30,088 bases of DNA from JBMNQS01 sp050944255. GTDB taxonomy: Bacteria; Bacillota; Clostridia; Christensenellales; Maliibacteriaceae. Under the pieces are notes generated by a model. The model was not told the origin of the DNA, searched no databases, and was given only the letters and a program-made list of their open reading frames with translations. Position numbers and translations under genes: made by a program. The stretch spans positions 1 through 30,088 of the forward strand of contig JBMNQS010000021.1 of the NCBI GenBank assembly GCA_050944255.1. Reading direction: 5' to 3'. This document shows, piece by piece, positions 1 through 7,572 of the stretch (positions within the stretch are counted from its first letter, which is position 1; each line of letters opens with the position of its first letter).

Positions 1-235
1 AAGAACTCCAAAGAATTTTATCGCGCTTCGCGGGAGGGGTAGGATGATTTGCGGGTAAAATCGATTTACGCGGAAGAAAATGTGCGGAGCATGGGTTTTG
101 GTACGAGGCTTCTAAAGAACTCCAAAGAATTTTACTGCGCTTCGCGGGAGGGGGAAGGATGATTTGCGGGGAAAAAGGTTTTGTGTGGGGGAAAATTACC
201 GCGATTCGTGGGGGGAAGGTAATTTACGGGAAAAT
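1..235. repeat. Degenerate direct repeat, about 114-bp period
   Basis: A segment beginning at 1 recurs at 115; the first 60 or so bases of the two copies differ at only a few positions. Both contain a core reading roughly GCGCTTCGCGGGAGGGG followed by GGATGATTTGCGGG. A weaker, shorter third copy lies at about 192-235 (CCGCGATTCGTGGGGGG, then AATTTACGGGAAAA). The smaller motif ATTTRCGGG followed by an A-run recurs inside and between the copies. No coherent protein is encoded here. It could be a decayed intergenic repeat family or the edge of a longer array cut off by the window. Confidence 0.75.
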
Positions 236-281
236 AGACTTGAAGGGAAAATAAGGCCGAGAGGATTTTTTATAAGTGATA

Positions 282-317
282 AACAAAGCCCTGCGGAAGA
301 TGCGCAGGACTTTGTTG
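282..317 (-). terminator. Terminator hairpin downstream of the fsa-like gene, possibly bidirectional
   Basis: A 14-bp inverted repeat (282-295 with 303-316) encloses a loop of about 7 nt. Its only imperfect pair is a G-U wobble when read on the minus strand and a C-A mismatch on the plus strand, which favours the minus strand. The U-tract is modest on the minus side and better on the plus side (TTGTTTTTATTT), so it may serve both directions. Confidence 0.6.
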
Positions 318-399
318 TTTTTATTTACGGCTGGGTGAGGCTTGACTGCGGCCAACATGAGCTGAACTGGCGGTGTGGAGCGCTTTTGTTTGGCTTTAT

Positions 400-1083
400 T
401 TACATCTGGGTGATGCGCACGTCGCCGCGCACATCGGTCCAGGACTGCTTGAAGGCGGCTATGGCCGCGCGCACGTTGGGCAGGTCCATGGCCTCATCAA
501 GAAGCTCCGGCATCACCGTGACGCAGTGGGCGCCGGCCAAAAGGGCGCCCGTGAGCTGCTCCGGGGTCTTGAAGCCGGCGGCCAGGATTTTAGCGTCCGA
601 TACGTTTTCATCGATCATCCGGCGCAGCGCTGCGATGGTTTCATAGATGTCCACGTTCTGGCTTTCGATGCGGTTGCAGTAGGGGGCGATGTAGTCCGCG
701 CCAGCGCAGATGGCCAAAAAGCCCTGTATCTTCGTGTAGATGGCGGTGGCCGTGACGCCTATGCCACGGGCTTTCAGAAGGCTCATGGCCTTGATGCCCT
801 GCGGATCGGCCGGCACTTTGATGAAGATGGCGTCGTCCCCGGTGCCCCCAAGTACCGCTTCGGCTTCATCCAAAATGTCTTCGGCCTTGTCGGCGGTGAT
901 CTGTACGTGGAGCGTGCGCTCATGGCCGATGAGCCGGCGGACCTGCCTTAAATGCCCGAAAAAATCCACGGGCCCTTCGCGCTTGAAGATGGTGGGGTTG
1001 CTGGTCACGCCGGTGAAAAACGGGTAGAGGTCGGCGCTTCTTTTCAGCGTGTCCAAATGCACGGTGTCAAACATAAATTCCAT
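400..1083 (-). CDS. fsa: Fructose-6-phosphate aldolase / transaldolase family protein
   Basis: A 227-residue TIM-barrel aldolase of the small transaldolase family (FSA/TalC/MipB type), expected in the cytosol. The Schiff-base lysine is K89 in IFIKVPA. The segment APYCNRIES carries Y135 at the place where E. coli FSA has its catalytic Tyr and true transaldolases have Phe, so aldolase activity is somewhat favoured. The motif GVTSNPTIFKR near the N terminus is typical of the family. The start at 1083 has an AGGAGG site six bases upstream; the frame stays open further upstream, but that stretch lies before the promoter and does not resemble the family. It is a single-gene unit, divergent from the carboxypeptidase gene. 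Transaldolase activity (TalC type) cannot be excluded from sequence alone. Confidence 0.9.
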   Translation of the reverse strand: MEFMFDTVHLDTLKRSADLYPFFTGVTSNPTIFKREGPVDFFGHLRQVRRLIGHERTLHVQITADKAEDILDEAEAVLGGTGDDAIFIKVPADPQGIKAMSLLKARGIGVTATAIYTKIQGFLAICAGADYIAPYCNRIESQNVDIYETIAALRRMIDENVSDAKILAAGFKTPEQLTGALLAGAHCVTVMPELLDEAMDLPNVRAAIAAFKQSWTDVRGDVRITQM

Positions 1084-1114
1084 GGGCGTCCTCCTGAAAG
1101 AAAATGCTGACTTT

Positions 1115-1143
1115 ATTATAGCACGAGCGGAGCGGGCTGTGCG
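1115..1143 (-). promoter_or_regulatory. Promoter for the fsa-like gene (extended -10)
   Basis: On the minus strand a perfect TATAAT (1115-1120) is preceded by TGC, giving an extended -10. A weak -35, CGCACA (1138-1143), lies 17 bp upstream. The leader to the ATG at 1083 would be about 25 nt and holds the AGGAGG site. Confidence 0.65.
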
Positions 1144-1403
1144 TCTTTTATCAAAAGATTTATGAAAGCCGGCCACGACTTTTTGCGCAGAGAGAAGGCC
1201 GTTTCCCCTGAAAAAACGACGGCCCGGAAAAAAGGATGAAAGACGCCGGAAAAGCCCCGGGTGTACGGCGGCGGGATTCGACAGTCTTTTTGCGCGCTCT
1301 GTTGGACAAATTCTATGCAAGTTGGGCCAATTATGGCATAACGGGCCGGGATTTTGCCTATGTATGTCTTAGGATGATTTCACAGTTACGGGAGGAATGC
1401 TCT
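1144..1403. other. Divergent intergenic region without a recognised gene
   Basis: This stretch separates the divergent fsa-like and carboxypeptidase genes. I see no convincing promoter for the plus-strand gene: several TTG-rich boxes exist but none has a good -10 at proper spacing. A sporulation or alternative sigma promoter is possible but not shown. The ribosome binding site GGGAGG lies at its right end. Confidence 0.4.
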
Positions 1404-2573
1404 ATGAAGCGACGTTTTATAGGGAGGTTGGCGTGGCTCGTATTGATGATGCTGCTCATAGCCGCGCCGGCGCACGCCGCCGTGCCGGCCTTTCCCGATA
1501 CGGGCACGTGCAAGGCCAATATTTTGGTGGACGCCTCCACGGGAACGGTGCTGTCTGAAAAAAATGCGGATGACAAGCTGCCCATGGCCAGCCTCACCAA
1601 GATGATGACGCTGATTCTGGCCTTCGAGGCCATCGAAAGGGGTGAACTGTCGCTGGAAGACAGCCTGGTGATTTCCCAGAGCGCGGCGCGCGTCGGCGGG
1701 TCCACCGCGTTTTTGGATGCCGGTTCCAGTTATAAAATCAACGATCTGCTCCTGAGCATCGTGGTGGCCTCGGCCAACGACTCGGCCACGGCCATTGCCG
1801 AAAGACTGTCCGGTACCGAGGCGGTGTTCGCGCAGCGCATGAACGAAAAGGCGCAGCAGATGGGGCTGACCAATACCCATTTTGCCAACGCTACCGGGCT
1901 TCCCACCGAAAACCATTATTCATCGGCGCGGGATCTGGCCGTGATGGCGGCGGAACTGATGAATCACCCGCAGTACTTCGCCTATTCCACCATATGGATT
2001 GAAGAATTTGTACACCCCTCCGGCCGCGTGACCATGCTGACCAACACCAATAAACTGCTGCGGCAGGGCATCGGCGTGGACGGCGTGAAAACCGGGTTCA
2101 CAAACGATGCGGGACACTGCCTGGCCAGCTCCGGCGAGCGTGAGGGCATGCGTTTAATCAGCGTGGTGCTGGGGGCCACTTCGTCGAAGAACCGGTTCGA
2201 TGAGGGCGCCGCGCTTCTGGAATACGGCTTTGCCAACTATCAGCTGGTCACCATTGAGAAACCCGTGGACAGTCCGCCCTGGAGCGTGGCGGTCATCGGA
2301 GGCAAGGTGTCCAATATAGTTCTCGTACCGGCTCAAAGGCTGGAAATGGTGGTGGAGCGCGGCACGGCCATGGAACTGCAGCACGATATCCAGATACCTG
2401 AAAAAGTAGCCGCTCCCATCGGGCAGGGCCAGCGGATAGGTACGTGGACCATCACCCAAAACGGCGAAGAAAAGGCCGTCATCGACCTGGTGGCCGCCGA
2501 GACGGTGGAAAAAGCCAACTATGGCGATTATCTCAATAAAATATTCCAGAGGTGGCTTTCCAAGGCGGCATAG
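1404..2573 (+). CDS. dacF: D-alanyl-D-alanine carboxypeptidase (PBP5/DacF type, peptidase S11)
   Basis: A 389-residue exported penicillin-binding protein that trims the terminal D-Ala from peptidoglycan stem peptides. An N-terminal signal peptide with a hydrophobic core at about 10-25 ends at AHA. The three active-site motifs are present: S63-L-T-K66 (nucleophile and base), S123-A-N125 and K229-T-G231. The C-terminal part, from about 270, fits a PBP5_C domain, and the last 20 residues look like the amphipathic membrane-anchoring helix of this family. The chosen ATG has GGGAGG eight bases upstream and starts the signal peptide. Related genes (dacB, dacF) sit near scpAB or sporulation genes in Firmicutes, so a role in spore cortex synthesis is possible; the exact paralogue, and therefore the symbol, is not certain. 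Confidence 0.93.
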   Translation: MKRRFIGRLAWLVLMMLLIAAPAHAAVPAFPDTGTCKANILVDASTGTVLSEKNADDKLPMASLTKMMTLILAFEAIERGELSLEDSLVISQSAARVGGSTAFLDAGSSYKINDLLLSIVVASANDSATAIAERLSGTEAVFAQRMNEKAQQMGLTNTHFANATGLPTENHYSSARDLAVMAAELMNHPQYFAYSTIWIEEFVHPSGRVTMLTNTNKLLRQGIGVDGVKTGFTNDAGHCLASSGEREGMRLISVVLGATSSKNRFDEGAALLEYGFANYQLVTIEKPVDSPPWSVAVIGGKVSNIVLVPAQRLEMVVERGTAMELQHDIQIPEKVAAPIGQGQRIGTWTITQNGEEKAVIDLVAAETVEKANYGDYLNKIFQRWLSKAA

Positions 2574-2667
2574 AATAAACTGAAAATGGCGCATTCCGCC
2601 GATTCTGCTAGCTGCGCCGCGCAAAACCAGCCCTCCGTAATCTCCAAAAGAACTTTTTGACAGCCTG

Positions 2668-2696
2668 GGGCGCCGTGTAAACCGCGCCCTTTTTTA
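2668..2696 (+). terminator. Rho-independent terminator after the carboxypeptidase gene
   Basis: A GGGCGC / GCGCCC stem (2668-2673 with 2684-2689) and a 10-nt loop are followed directly by a run of six T. It lies 95 bp after the carboxypeptidase stop codon and just before the next promoter. Confidence 0.75.
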
Positions 2697-2697
2697 T

Positions 2698-2726
2698 TTG
2701 CGAATCGCGGGGCGATGAGCTATAAT
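2698..2726 (+). promoter_or_regulatory. Sigma-A type promoter for the M50 protease / scpAB operon
   Basis: TTGCGA (2698-2703), a 17-bp spacer and a perfect TATAAT (2721-2726). The predicted transcript start, near 2733, sets the translation start of the protease gene at the downstream TTG at 2761. Confidence 0.75.
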
Positions 2727-2760
2727 ATCTGTATTGCCTGATAGGATAGGAGACATCGGT

Positions 2761-3390
2761 TTGAATTGGATCGTTAATTTTTTGTGCGGGCTGCCGGCCA
2801 TTATACTGGCTATCGGCGTGCATGAGTACGCCCACGCGAAGGTGGCCGATTCGCTTGGGGACAATACGCCCAGGCTGATGGGCCGGGTCACGCTGGACCC
2901 GTTTGTCCACATTGATATTCTGGGGCTGGTCTGCCTGGCGGTGATGGGATTCGGATGGGGCAAGCCCGTCAGGACCAACCCCGGCAACTTCAAGAACCCC
3001 CGAAGGGGCTCCATGCTGGTGGCGCTGGCCGGGCCGCTTTCCAATCTGTGCCTGGCGCTGATTTTTCAGGTGGTGCTCATCCTGTTCTACCGCTTCGCGC
3101 CGGCCAATGTGACGGTCTTTAACGTGACCGAGAGCATCTTAACGCCGTTTGTAACGTGGAATATACTGCTTTTTGCCTTCAACTTGTTCCCGGTGCCTCC
3201 GCTGGACGGCTACCACGTGCTGGAGGGCATCCTCGGCGCGCGCGCCCCCCGCTTCCGCCGCTTTATGAAACAGTACGGCATCGGCGTGCTGATCCTGCTT
3301 TCGCTGCTTGGCGTCACCGGCTTTTTCATCTCCATTATATCGGGTATTCTACAGCTGCCCATGCTGACGCTGGCCAATCTGATTTTATAG
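2761..3390 (+). CDS. Site-2 protease family membrane metalloprotease (M50)
   Basis: A 209-residue polytopic membrane protein. The zinc-binding HExxH motif is HEYAH (21-25) in the first membrane segment, and the second conserved site is NLFPVPPLDG (141-150), whose Asp should be the third ligand. This is the short Rv1737/YwhC-like form without a PDZ domain. I chose TTG at 2761 because AGGATAGGAG lies at good distance and the upstream in-frame TTG at 2734 coincides with the predicted transcription start. Four or five hydrophobic stretches are visible (about 5-20, 53-65, 88-112, 127-145, 170-200). The same protease commonly precedes scpA in Clostridia; its substrate is unknown. It starts the operon and ends 10 bp before scpA. 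Confidence 0.92.
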   Translation: MNWIVNFLCGLPAIILAIGVHEYAHAKVADSLGDNTPRLMGRVTLDPFVHIDILGLVCLAVMGFGWGKPVRTNPGNFKNPRRGSMLVALAGPLSNLCLALIFQVVLILFYRFAPANVTVFNVTESILTPFVTWNILLFAFNLFPVPPLDGYHVLEGILGARAPRFRRFMKQYGIGVLILLSLLGVTGFFISIISGILQLPMLTLANLIL

Positions 3391-3400
3391 GTGCCCCATT

Positions 3401-4189
3401 ATGTATATCGTACAGCTTGATCAATTCGAGGGGCCGCTGGACCTGCTGCTGCACCTGATACGCAGGGCCCAGATTGATATTGCCGATATATTCGTTTCGC
3501 AGATCACCCAGCAGTACCTGGATATTATGCAGGCGGCGGAGTCCATCGATATGGAGGTCTCCAGCGAGTTCATCGCCATGGCGGCCACGCTGGTGGAGAT
3601 CAAGTCGCGCTCGCTTCTTCCCAGGCCTCCCAAAGAGACGGAGGAAGCCCAGGAGGACCCCGAGGCGCTGCTGATCCGCCAATTGGAGGAATACAACCGG
3701 TTCAAGCAGGCCTCCGAAGCGCTGCGTAATCTGGAGGCGCTGGGCAAACAGTCCTTTTATAAACTGCCGGAGGAACTTCTGCCGCCGGAGCCGGAACTCG
3801 ACCTCGAGGGCGTCGGCGTGGACGCGCTCTACGAGGCGCTCAAAAGCGTGATCCTGCGAAGCCGCGAAAGGACCATGCGGGAGCAGATACCGAGGCAGCG
3901 CGACATCATGCGGGACGCCTTTACCGTGGGCGAGCGGATCGGCTACATCCGAAATACCCTCAAGGCGCGGCGGACGATGCGCTTTGACGAGCTGTTTGAA
4001 GAGGCGGTGACCCGCCCGGAGATTGTCACCACGTTTATCGCCATGCTGGAGTTGATGCGGATGCGGCGCATCAAAATCAGCCAGAGCCGCGTGTACGACC
4101 CCATCGTCCTTTCCTGGCGGGACAGGAAGATCAATAAACTAGGAGATAGCATTGGAAAACGCAGGGGAGCAAAACCGGCAAATGAATAA
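3401..4189 (+). CDS. scpA: Segregation and condensation protein A (ScpA)
   Basis: A 262-residue kleisin that bridges the SMC heads and recruits ScpB in the bacterial condensin, acting on the nucleoid in chromosome segregation. The N-terminal family signature is clear (FEGPLDLLLHLIRRAQIDI, about 9-27), followed by the conserved segment FIAMAATLVEIKSRSLLPR. A Pro/Glu-rich linker (about 78-90) and a C-terminal winged-helix segment (about 165-245, including FDELFEEA and TFIAMLELMR) follow. Length is normal for the family. The Shine-Dalgarno match is weak (AGGTG, seven bases before the ATG), suggesting coupling with the protease gene 10 bp upstream. The end overlaps scpB by 38 bp. Confidence 0.97.
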   Translation: MYIVQLDQFEGPLDLLLHLIRRAQIDIADIFVSQITQQYLDIMQAAESIDMEVSSEFIAMAATLVEIKSRSLLPRPPKETEEAQEDPEALLIRQLEEYNRFKQASEALRNLEALGKQSFYKLPEELLPPEPELDLEGVGVDALYEALKSVILRSRERTMREQIPRQRDIMRDAFTVGERIGYIRNTLKARRTMRFDELFEEAVTRPEIVTTFIAMLELMRMRRIKISQSRVYDPIVLSWRDRKINKLGDSIGKRRGAKPANE

Positions 4190-4859
4190 CGATAAAGCGG
4201 CGCAGCAGCAGTTCGTCTTCGAAGGGGACGAGCTGGTATCGGTGATGGAGGCGCTGCTGTTTGCCTCCGGCGACGCCCTGGATATAAAGGAGATCGCAAA
4301 GGCGCTGTCCATTCATCCGGACGCGGCGCAGGCGGCCGTGGAACGGCTGGCCAGCCAGTACGACTACCACAGGCGGGGCCTGTCGGTGGTGCGCTTTGGG
4401 CAGAAGGTGCAATTGGCCACCCGCAGGGAGTACGGCGCCGTGATCGAGAAGCTGTTTTTTTCCGGCGGCAGGCAGAGCCTTTCTCAGAGCGCGCTGGAGA
4501 CGCTGGCGATCATCGCGTACCGCCAGCCGGTGACGCGCCTTGACGTGGAGATGATCCGCGGGGTGCGCTGCGAGTACGCGGTGGCCTCCCTGGCCGGCAA
4601 GGGGCTGATCCATGAGGTGGGCCGCAAGGATACCCTTGGCAGGCCGATCCTCTACGGTACCACGGACGCGTTTCTGCGCCATTTTGCCATCGAGTCCTTG
4701 GACGACCTGCCCAGCCTCGATCAGTTTGCGCTGCTGGCCGAGGGCAAGGCGCAGGTGCCCGCCGACGAGTTTGAGGCGCTGGAGCGCTCCATGGAAGCGT
4801 CCGATGAGGGCGGATCAGGCGAAGATGCACCCGAGGCGAAAATCACCGAAGCGCTGTAA
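4152..4859 (+). CDS. scpB: Segregation and condensation protein B (ScpB)
   Basis: A 235-residue partner of ScpA in the SMC condensin. Tandem winged-helix domains are recognisable: VSVMEALLFASGDALDIKEI near the start, then SQSALETLAIIAYRQPVTR, EMIRGVRCEYAVASLAGKGL and GRPILYGTTDAFLRHF in the second. The tail is acidic, ending in a low-complexity stretch. I favour the TTG at 4152 because AGGAGA sits five bases upstream; an ATG at 4182 is an alternative with a more distant GGGGAG. With the TTG start the gene overlaps scpA by 38 bp, which implies coupled translation and a fixed ratio of the two proteins. Confidence 0.96.
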   Translation: MENAGEQNRQMNNDKAAQQQFVFEGDELVSVMEALLFASGDALDIKEIAKALSIHPDAAQAAVERLASQYDYHRRGLSVVRFGQKVQLATRREYGAVIEKLFFSGGRQSLSQSALETLAIIAYRQPVTRLDVEMIRGVRCEYAVASLAGKGLIHEVGRKDTLGRPILYGTTDAFLRHFAIESLDDLPSLDQFALLAEGKAQVPADEFEALERSMEASDEGGSGEDAPEAKITEAL

Positions 4860-4878
4860 GCGAAAAAAGGAGGTCTTT

Positions 4879-5427
4879 ATGCTCTTTGAAACAAAGCGCC
4901 TTTACGCGCGCCAATTGACGGCGGATGATTTTGACGACGCGGCGGAAATTCTCACGGACCCGCAGACCATGTACGCCTATCCCAGCCCCAAGACCCGCGA
5001 AGAGGTGCATGCGTTTATCCAAAAGCACCTGGACAACTATGAGAAGCACGGTTACAGCTGGTGGGCGTTCATCGATAAGGAAAGCGGCGAATACGTCGGG
5101 CACGCGGGGCTCTTATGGCTGGACCTTGAGGGTGAGGACATCCTGGAGGTGGGCTACCACGTGAAGAAAAAACACTGGGGAAAGGGCTACGCCACCGAAA
5201 TGGCGCGGGCGGTGAAACGCTGGGCCTTTGCGCATACCGATGCGGAGCGGGTATACTCTTTAATTGCGCAGACCAACCGGGCGTCGGTCCATGTGGCCGA
5301 GAAAAACGGCATGCGCCTGGAGCGGGCGTATACGTGGTATAATTTCTTCGGAAAGGACGTGCCGCACTTCGCCTACATGGCGCGCAGGCAGGAGGCGGAA
5401 TCCTCAGCGCCAGACGCCGGCGAATGA
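4879..5427 (+). CDS. GNAT family N-acetyltransferase (RimJ/RimL-like)
   Basis: A 182-residue single-domain acetyltransferase of the Acetyltransf_3 type. It opens with the usual pattern FETKRLYARQLTADD, the acetyl-CoA pyrophosphate loop is HWGKGYATEMARAV, and the conserved Asn follows in AQTNRASVHVAEKNGM. The family transfers acetyl from acetyl-CoA to an amine; the substrate cannot be read from sequence. The ATG is preceded by an excellent AAAGGAGGT. It lies 19 bp after scpB in the same direction and probably closes that operon before the terminator at 5519. A GNAT gene (ribT) also sits by scpA in B. subtilis, but I cannot call this the orthologue. Confidence 0.9.
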   Translation: MLFETKRLYARQLTADDFDDAAEILTDPQTMYAYPSPKTREEVHAFIQKHLDNYEKHGYSWWAFIDKESGEYVGHAGLLWLDLEGEDILEVGYHVKKKHWGKGYATEMARAVKRWAFAHTDAERVYSLIAQTNRASVHVAEKNGMRLERAYTWYNFFGKDVPHFAYMARRQEAESSAPDAGE

Positions 5428-5518
5428 GGCCTGAATAAACGCAGAGACGCCGAATACCGCGGCGTATATTGAACCAAACGGCAGGCCAGACCTGTCAAAA
5501 AAGTCCTTCCGGGGGTTA

Positions 5519-5548
5519 TTAGGGGGCCACAGCCCCCTAATTTTAATT
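5519..5548 (+). terminator. Rho-independent terminator of the scpAB operon
   Basis: A perfect 9-bp stem, TTAGGGGGC with GCCCCCTAA, and a 4-nt loop are followed by TTTTAATT. It lies about 90 bp after the acetyltransferase stop. Confidence 0.8.
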
Positions 5549-5592
5549 CCGTGGGCAAGGGCGACATGTGCGGCCGCAGCCCACACCGCTCA

Positions 5593-5648
5593 GGGTTTTC
5601 CGGCCGCTGCAAAAATCCGTTTATCGATTTTTGCAGTAGGAAAATCCC
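5593..5648. repeat. Long imperfect inverted repeat (hairpin)
   Basis: A perfect 11-bp stem (5607-5617 with 5626-5636, CTGCAAAAATC) has an 8-nt loop, and outer arms extend it: GGGTTTTCC (5593-5601) can pair with GGAAAATCCC (5639-5648) apart from one bulge. It does not end in a T-run on either strand, so it is not an obvious terminator. It belongs to a cluster of hairpins in the gene-free stretch 5428-5790. Confidence 0.65.
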
Positions 5649-5656
5649 TGGTAGTT

Positions 5657-5683
5657 CCGTCAAAAAACTTTGTTTTTTGACGG
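5657..5683. repeat. Perfect 11-bp inverted repeat
   Basis: CCGTCAAAAAA (5657-5667) pairs perfectly with TTTTTTGACGG (5673-5683) around a 5-nt loop. The stem contains the A/T runs, so on either strand the 3' arm itself is U-rich near its base. It may be a bidirectional terminator or part of a repeat family. Confidence 0.65.
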
Positions 5684-5691
5684 CCTCATTA

Positions 5692-5718
5692 GCCCGCGCA
5701 TGCGCGGGCCGCTTTTTT
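5692..5718 (+). terminator. GC-rich palindrome with T-run
   Basis: An 18-bp perfect palindrome (GCCCGCGCATGCGCGGGC, 5692-5709) is followed by CGC and six T. It fits a strong rho-independent terminator on the plus strand, a second one after the scpAB operon and just ahead of the DUF2953 gene. Confidence 0.7.
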
Positions 5719-5790
5719 CGTATGGATTGCAATCAAACGGGCCATGCTACGAAATGAAAACTGTTTAATTCTGGAAAGGGGATGTGCCAT

Positions 5791-6468
5791 TTGTGGGCGC
5801 TGTTTCTGCTGTACGCGCTGTGGATACTGATCGTATGCGTGTTTTTTGTGCGGCTGCGCGTGAATGTGGATATGGATTGGTCGGAAAAGCTGCCCACATT
5901 AGCGGTGCGCGTCCATATCGGAAAAATCAAAACGGGACTGAAAGTGACCGTGACCACGCACCGGACGCAGCCGGGGCACTATCATGCGGTCATCCATCTG
6001 CCGCTCAAAAAGAAAAAGCGGTTTCAGCTCCTGCCGCCCACCAAAAAAGAAGTGACGGACATCCGGTTTTTCAGGGATATCTGGTCATCCGAAAAGCTGA
6101 AGGCGGCCGTGCGCAGGCATTTGCTGATTGAAAAAATCCGCGTGGGCCTCGCCGTTGGCCTGGGACCGCAGGCCGCCCAACAGACCGCCTTGGCCACAGG
6201 CATTTTAAAGACGCTTTTAGAGGTTGGCCTCAGTTTTTTGGCCGCCCATTGGCGCCTTTGGGAAAAGCGCGCCGACGTTGCACCGGATTTTAATAATTTG
6301 ACGTTAAAACTCAGGCTGCACTGCATATTTTCCATCACGATTGCACAAGTTATTCGTATCTTAGCGATGACATGGAAACAATATAGAAAAGCAAAGGCGG
6401 TAATACGATGCACGCACATCCAATCGAAAACATCATGCAGACAACCCTTGAAAACATCAAGGATATGA
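5791..6468 (+). CDS. ytfI: DUF2953 domain-containing membrane-anchored protein (YtfI-like)
   Basis: A 225-residue protein with one N-terminal membrane segment (about the first 20 residues, WALFLLYALWILIVCVFFV) and a basic, mostly soluble remainder. The pattern after the membrane segment (VRLRVNVDMDW), the KKKKRF region and its place immediately before ytfJ match the DUF2953/YtfI family of spore-formers, whose biochemical function is unknown. I favour TTG at 5791 because AGGGG lies nine bases upstream; ATG at 5782 is only one base from that element and would add three residues. The 3' end overlaps ytfJ by 61 bp, which is unusually long. Confidence 0.8.
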   Translation: MWALFLLYALWILIVCVFFVRLRVNVDMDWSEKLPTLAVRVHIGKIKTGLKVTVTTHRTQPGHYHAVIHLPLKKKKRFQLLPPTKKEVTDIRFFRDIWSSEKLKAAVRRHLLIEKIRVGLAVGLGPQAAQQTALATGILKTLLEVGLSFLAAHWRLWEKRADVAPDFNNLTLKLRLHCIFSITIAQVIRILAMTWKQYRKAKAVIRCTHIQSKTSCRQPLKTSRI

Positions 6469-6884
6469 TTGACGTCAATACCATCGTCGGTGAGGCCATC
6501 ACCACGGTGGACGGAAGAACCATCATTCCCATCTCAAAAGTGTCCTTCGGATTCGTGTCCGGAGGCGGCGAGTATGAAAAAGCCAAAATGGGCTCTCAGG
6601 CAAAAGAAAGCCAGCCTTCCGGTGAATTGCCCTTTGCCGGCGGCTCCGGCGCAGGCGTTTCGCTGACGCCGGTGGCCTTCCTCGTGGTCTGCGACGATAC
6701 GGTCAGGCTGCTGTCCACGGACGTGCATACGCCGTATGACCGGATCATCGAACTGGTGCCGCAGGTGATCAGCGAGGTCAAAGGCATGTTCAAGGAAAAC
6801 GGTGGCAATGACATGATCATCATCGAGACGTCCGAAGAGGAGAACGCGGGCGAAATCCCCAAGACCACGAAAGAAGAATTTTAA
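6408..6884 (+). CDS. ytfJ: GerW family sporulation protein YtfJ
   Basis: A 158-residue protein of the YtfJ/GerW family, known in Bacillus as a small-acid-soluble type sporulation product needed for normal spore germination. The diagnostic segment is TIIPISKVSFGFVSGGGEY (about 37-56), followed by a glycine-rich loop (FAGGSGAGVSLTPVAFLVV) and the RIIELVPQVISEV helix. The acidic tail is probably disordered. The ATG is preceded by AAAGGCGG at seven bases. Its presence suggests that the host forms spores or descends from a spore-former. It overlaps the DUF2953 gene and is followed by a terminator, so the two form one short operon. Confidence 0.93.
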   Translation: MHAHPIENIMQTTLENIKDMIDVNTIVGEAITTVDGRTIIPISKVSFGFVSGGGEYEKAKMGSQAKESQPSGELPFAGGSGAGVSLTPVAFLVVCDDTVRLLSTDVHTPYDRIIELVPQVISEVKGMFKENGGNDMIIIETSEEENAGEIPKTTKEEF

Positions 6885-6937
6885 GCCAACCAGAGATAAG
6901 TGCCCCAATGTACTTTATCCTCCTAAATAAAGTAGCG

Positions 6938-6966
6938 AAAAGCCGCCGTATTTCGGGCGGCTTTTT
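6938..6966 (+). terminator. Rho-independent terminator after ytfJ
   Basis: AGCCGCC (6941-6947) pairs with GGCGGCT (6956-6962) around an 8-nt loop, with an A-run before and a T-run after. It closes the DUF2953-ytfJ operon. Confidence 0.8.
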
Positions 6967-7113
6967 GCTGGGCGCAGATAGCTTTAAACGCCCTGAGGAA
7001 AAACTTTTCCCGCATATGGACCGGATGGGCGGCGGAACCGGCCGAATGGATGAAATGCCTTGCGCGCGCAGCCGCCGCGCACTATGCTGGTAGGGAAGGG
7101 AGTGAGCATTTGC

Positions 7114-7560
7114 ATGAAAGTGGATATCCAAATCGATCAAAATGCCCAGGAACCCTATGCCGTTATCTATGCCCGGGAGGTGACCGGCGAGCTTTTCGCG
7201 CTGGCGCAAAAATGGCGCGCGGGGGAGAGGATTTCCCCTTACATTATCGGGTACTCGGACGGCGCGGCGGCGCTGATCCGCCCGCAGGAGATCGTGCGCA
7301 TCTATACGCAGCAAAAAAGAGTGCTTTTGGAAACCGCCGAGCATACGTACGCGATCAGGCAAAGGCTGTATGAAATGATGAACATGGAGCTGGGCGCGCA
7401 GTTTGTGCGCATATCCCAGAGCGAGATCGTCAACTTTGACAGGGTGAAGAGCTTCGATATCAGCCTGGCGGGCTCCATGGCGGCCAAACTCGATAACGGC
7501 AAGACCACATTCGTTTCCAGGCGGTATGTGCCGCAGGTCAAGGCCTATCTGGGCCTTTAG
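7114..7560 (+). CDS. LytTR family DNA-binding regulator (no receiver domain)
   Basis: A 148-residue regulator with a LytTR DNA-binding domain in the C-terminal two thirds (about 55-148). Landmarks are LLETAEHTYAIRQRLYEM, QFVRISQSEIVNFDRVKSF and the ending FVSRRYVPQVKAYLGL. There is no phospho-acceptor receiver domain; the first 50 residues form a short beta-rich extension seen in the LytTR regulators that pair with DUF3021 or ABC genes. The ATG at 7114 has AGGGAG about 11 bases upstream; GTG at 7102 is an alternative. It ends 12 bp before the DUF3021 gene, so the two are one unit, and it probably controls its own operon through direct repeats that I could not define. Confidence 0.88.
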   Translation: MKVDIQIDQNAQEPYAVIYAREVTGELFALAQKWRAGERISPYIIGYSDGAAALIRPQEIVRIYTQQKRVLLETAEHTYAIRQRLYEMMNMELGAQFVRISQSEIVNFDRVKSFDISLAGSMAAKLDNGKTTFVSRRYVPQVKAYLGL

Positions 7561-7572
7561 GAGGGATGAAGT

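Noticed and set aside
1..235. CRISPR array
   Set aside because: The repeats are too long, imperfect and few, with no regular spacers and no cas gene in the window.
164..951. Overlapping plus-strand frames near the left edge
   Set aside because: They run through the repeat and antisense to the fsa-like gene; no conserved motif or ribosome binding site supports them.
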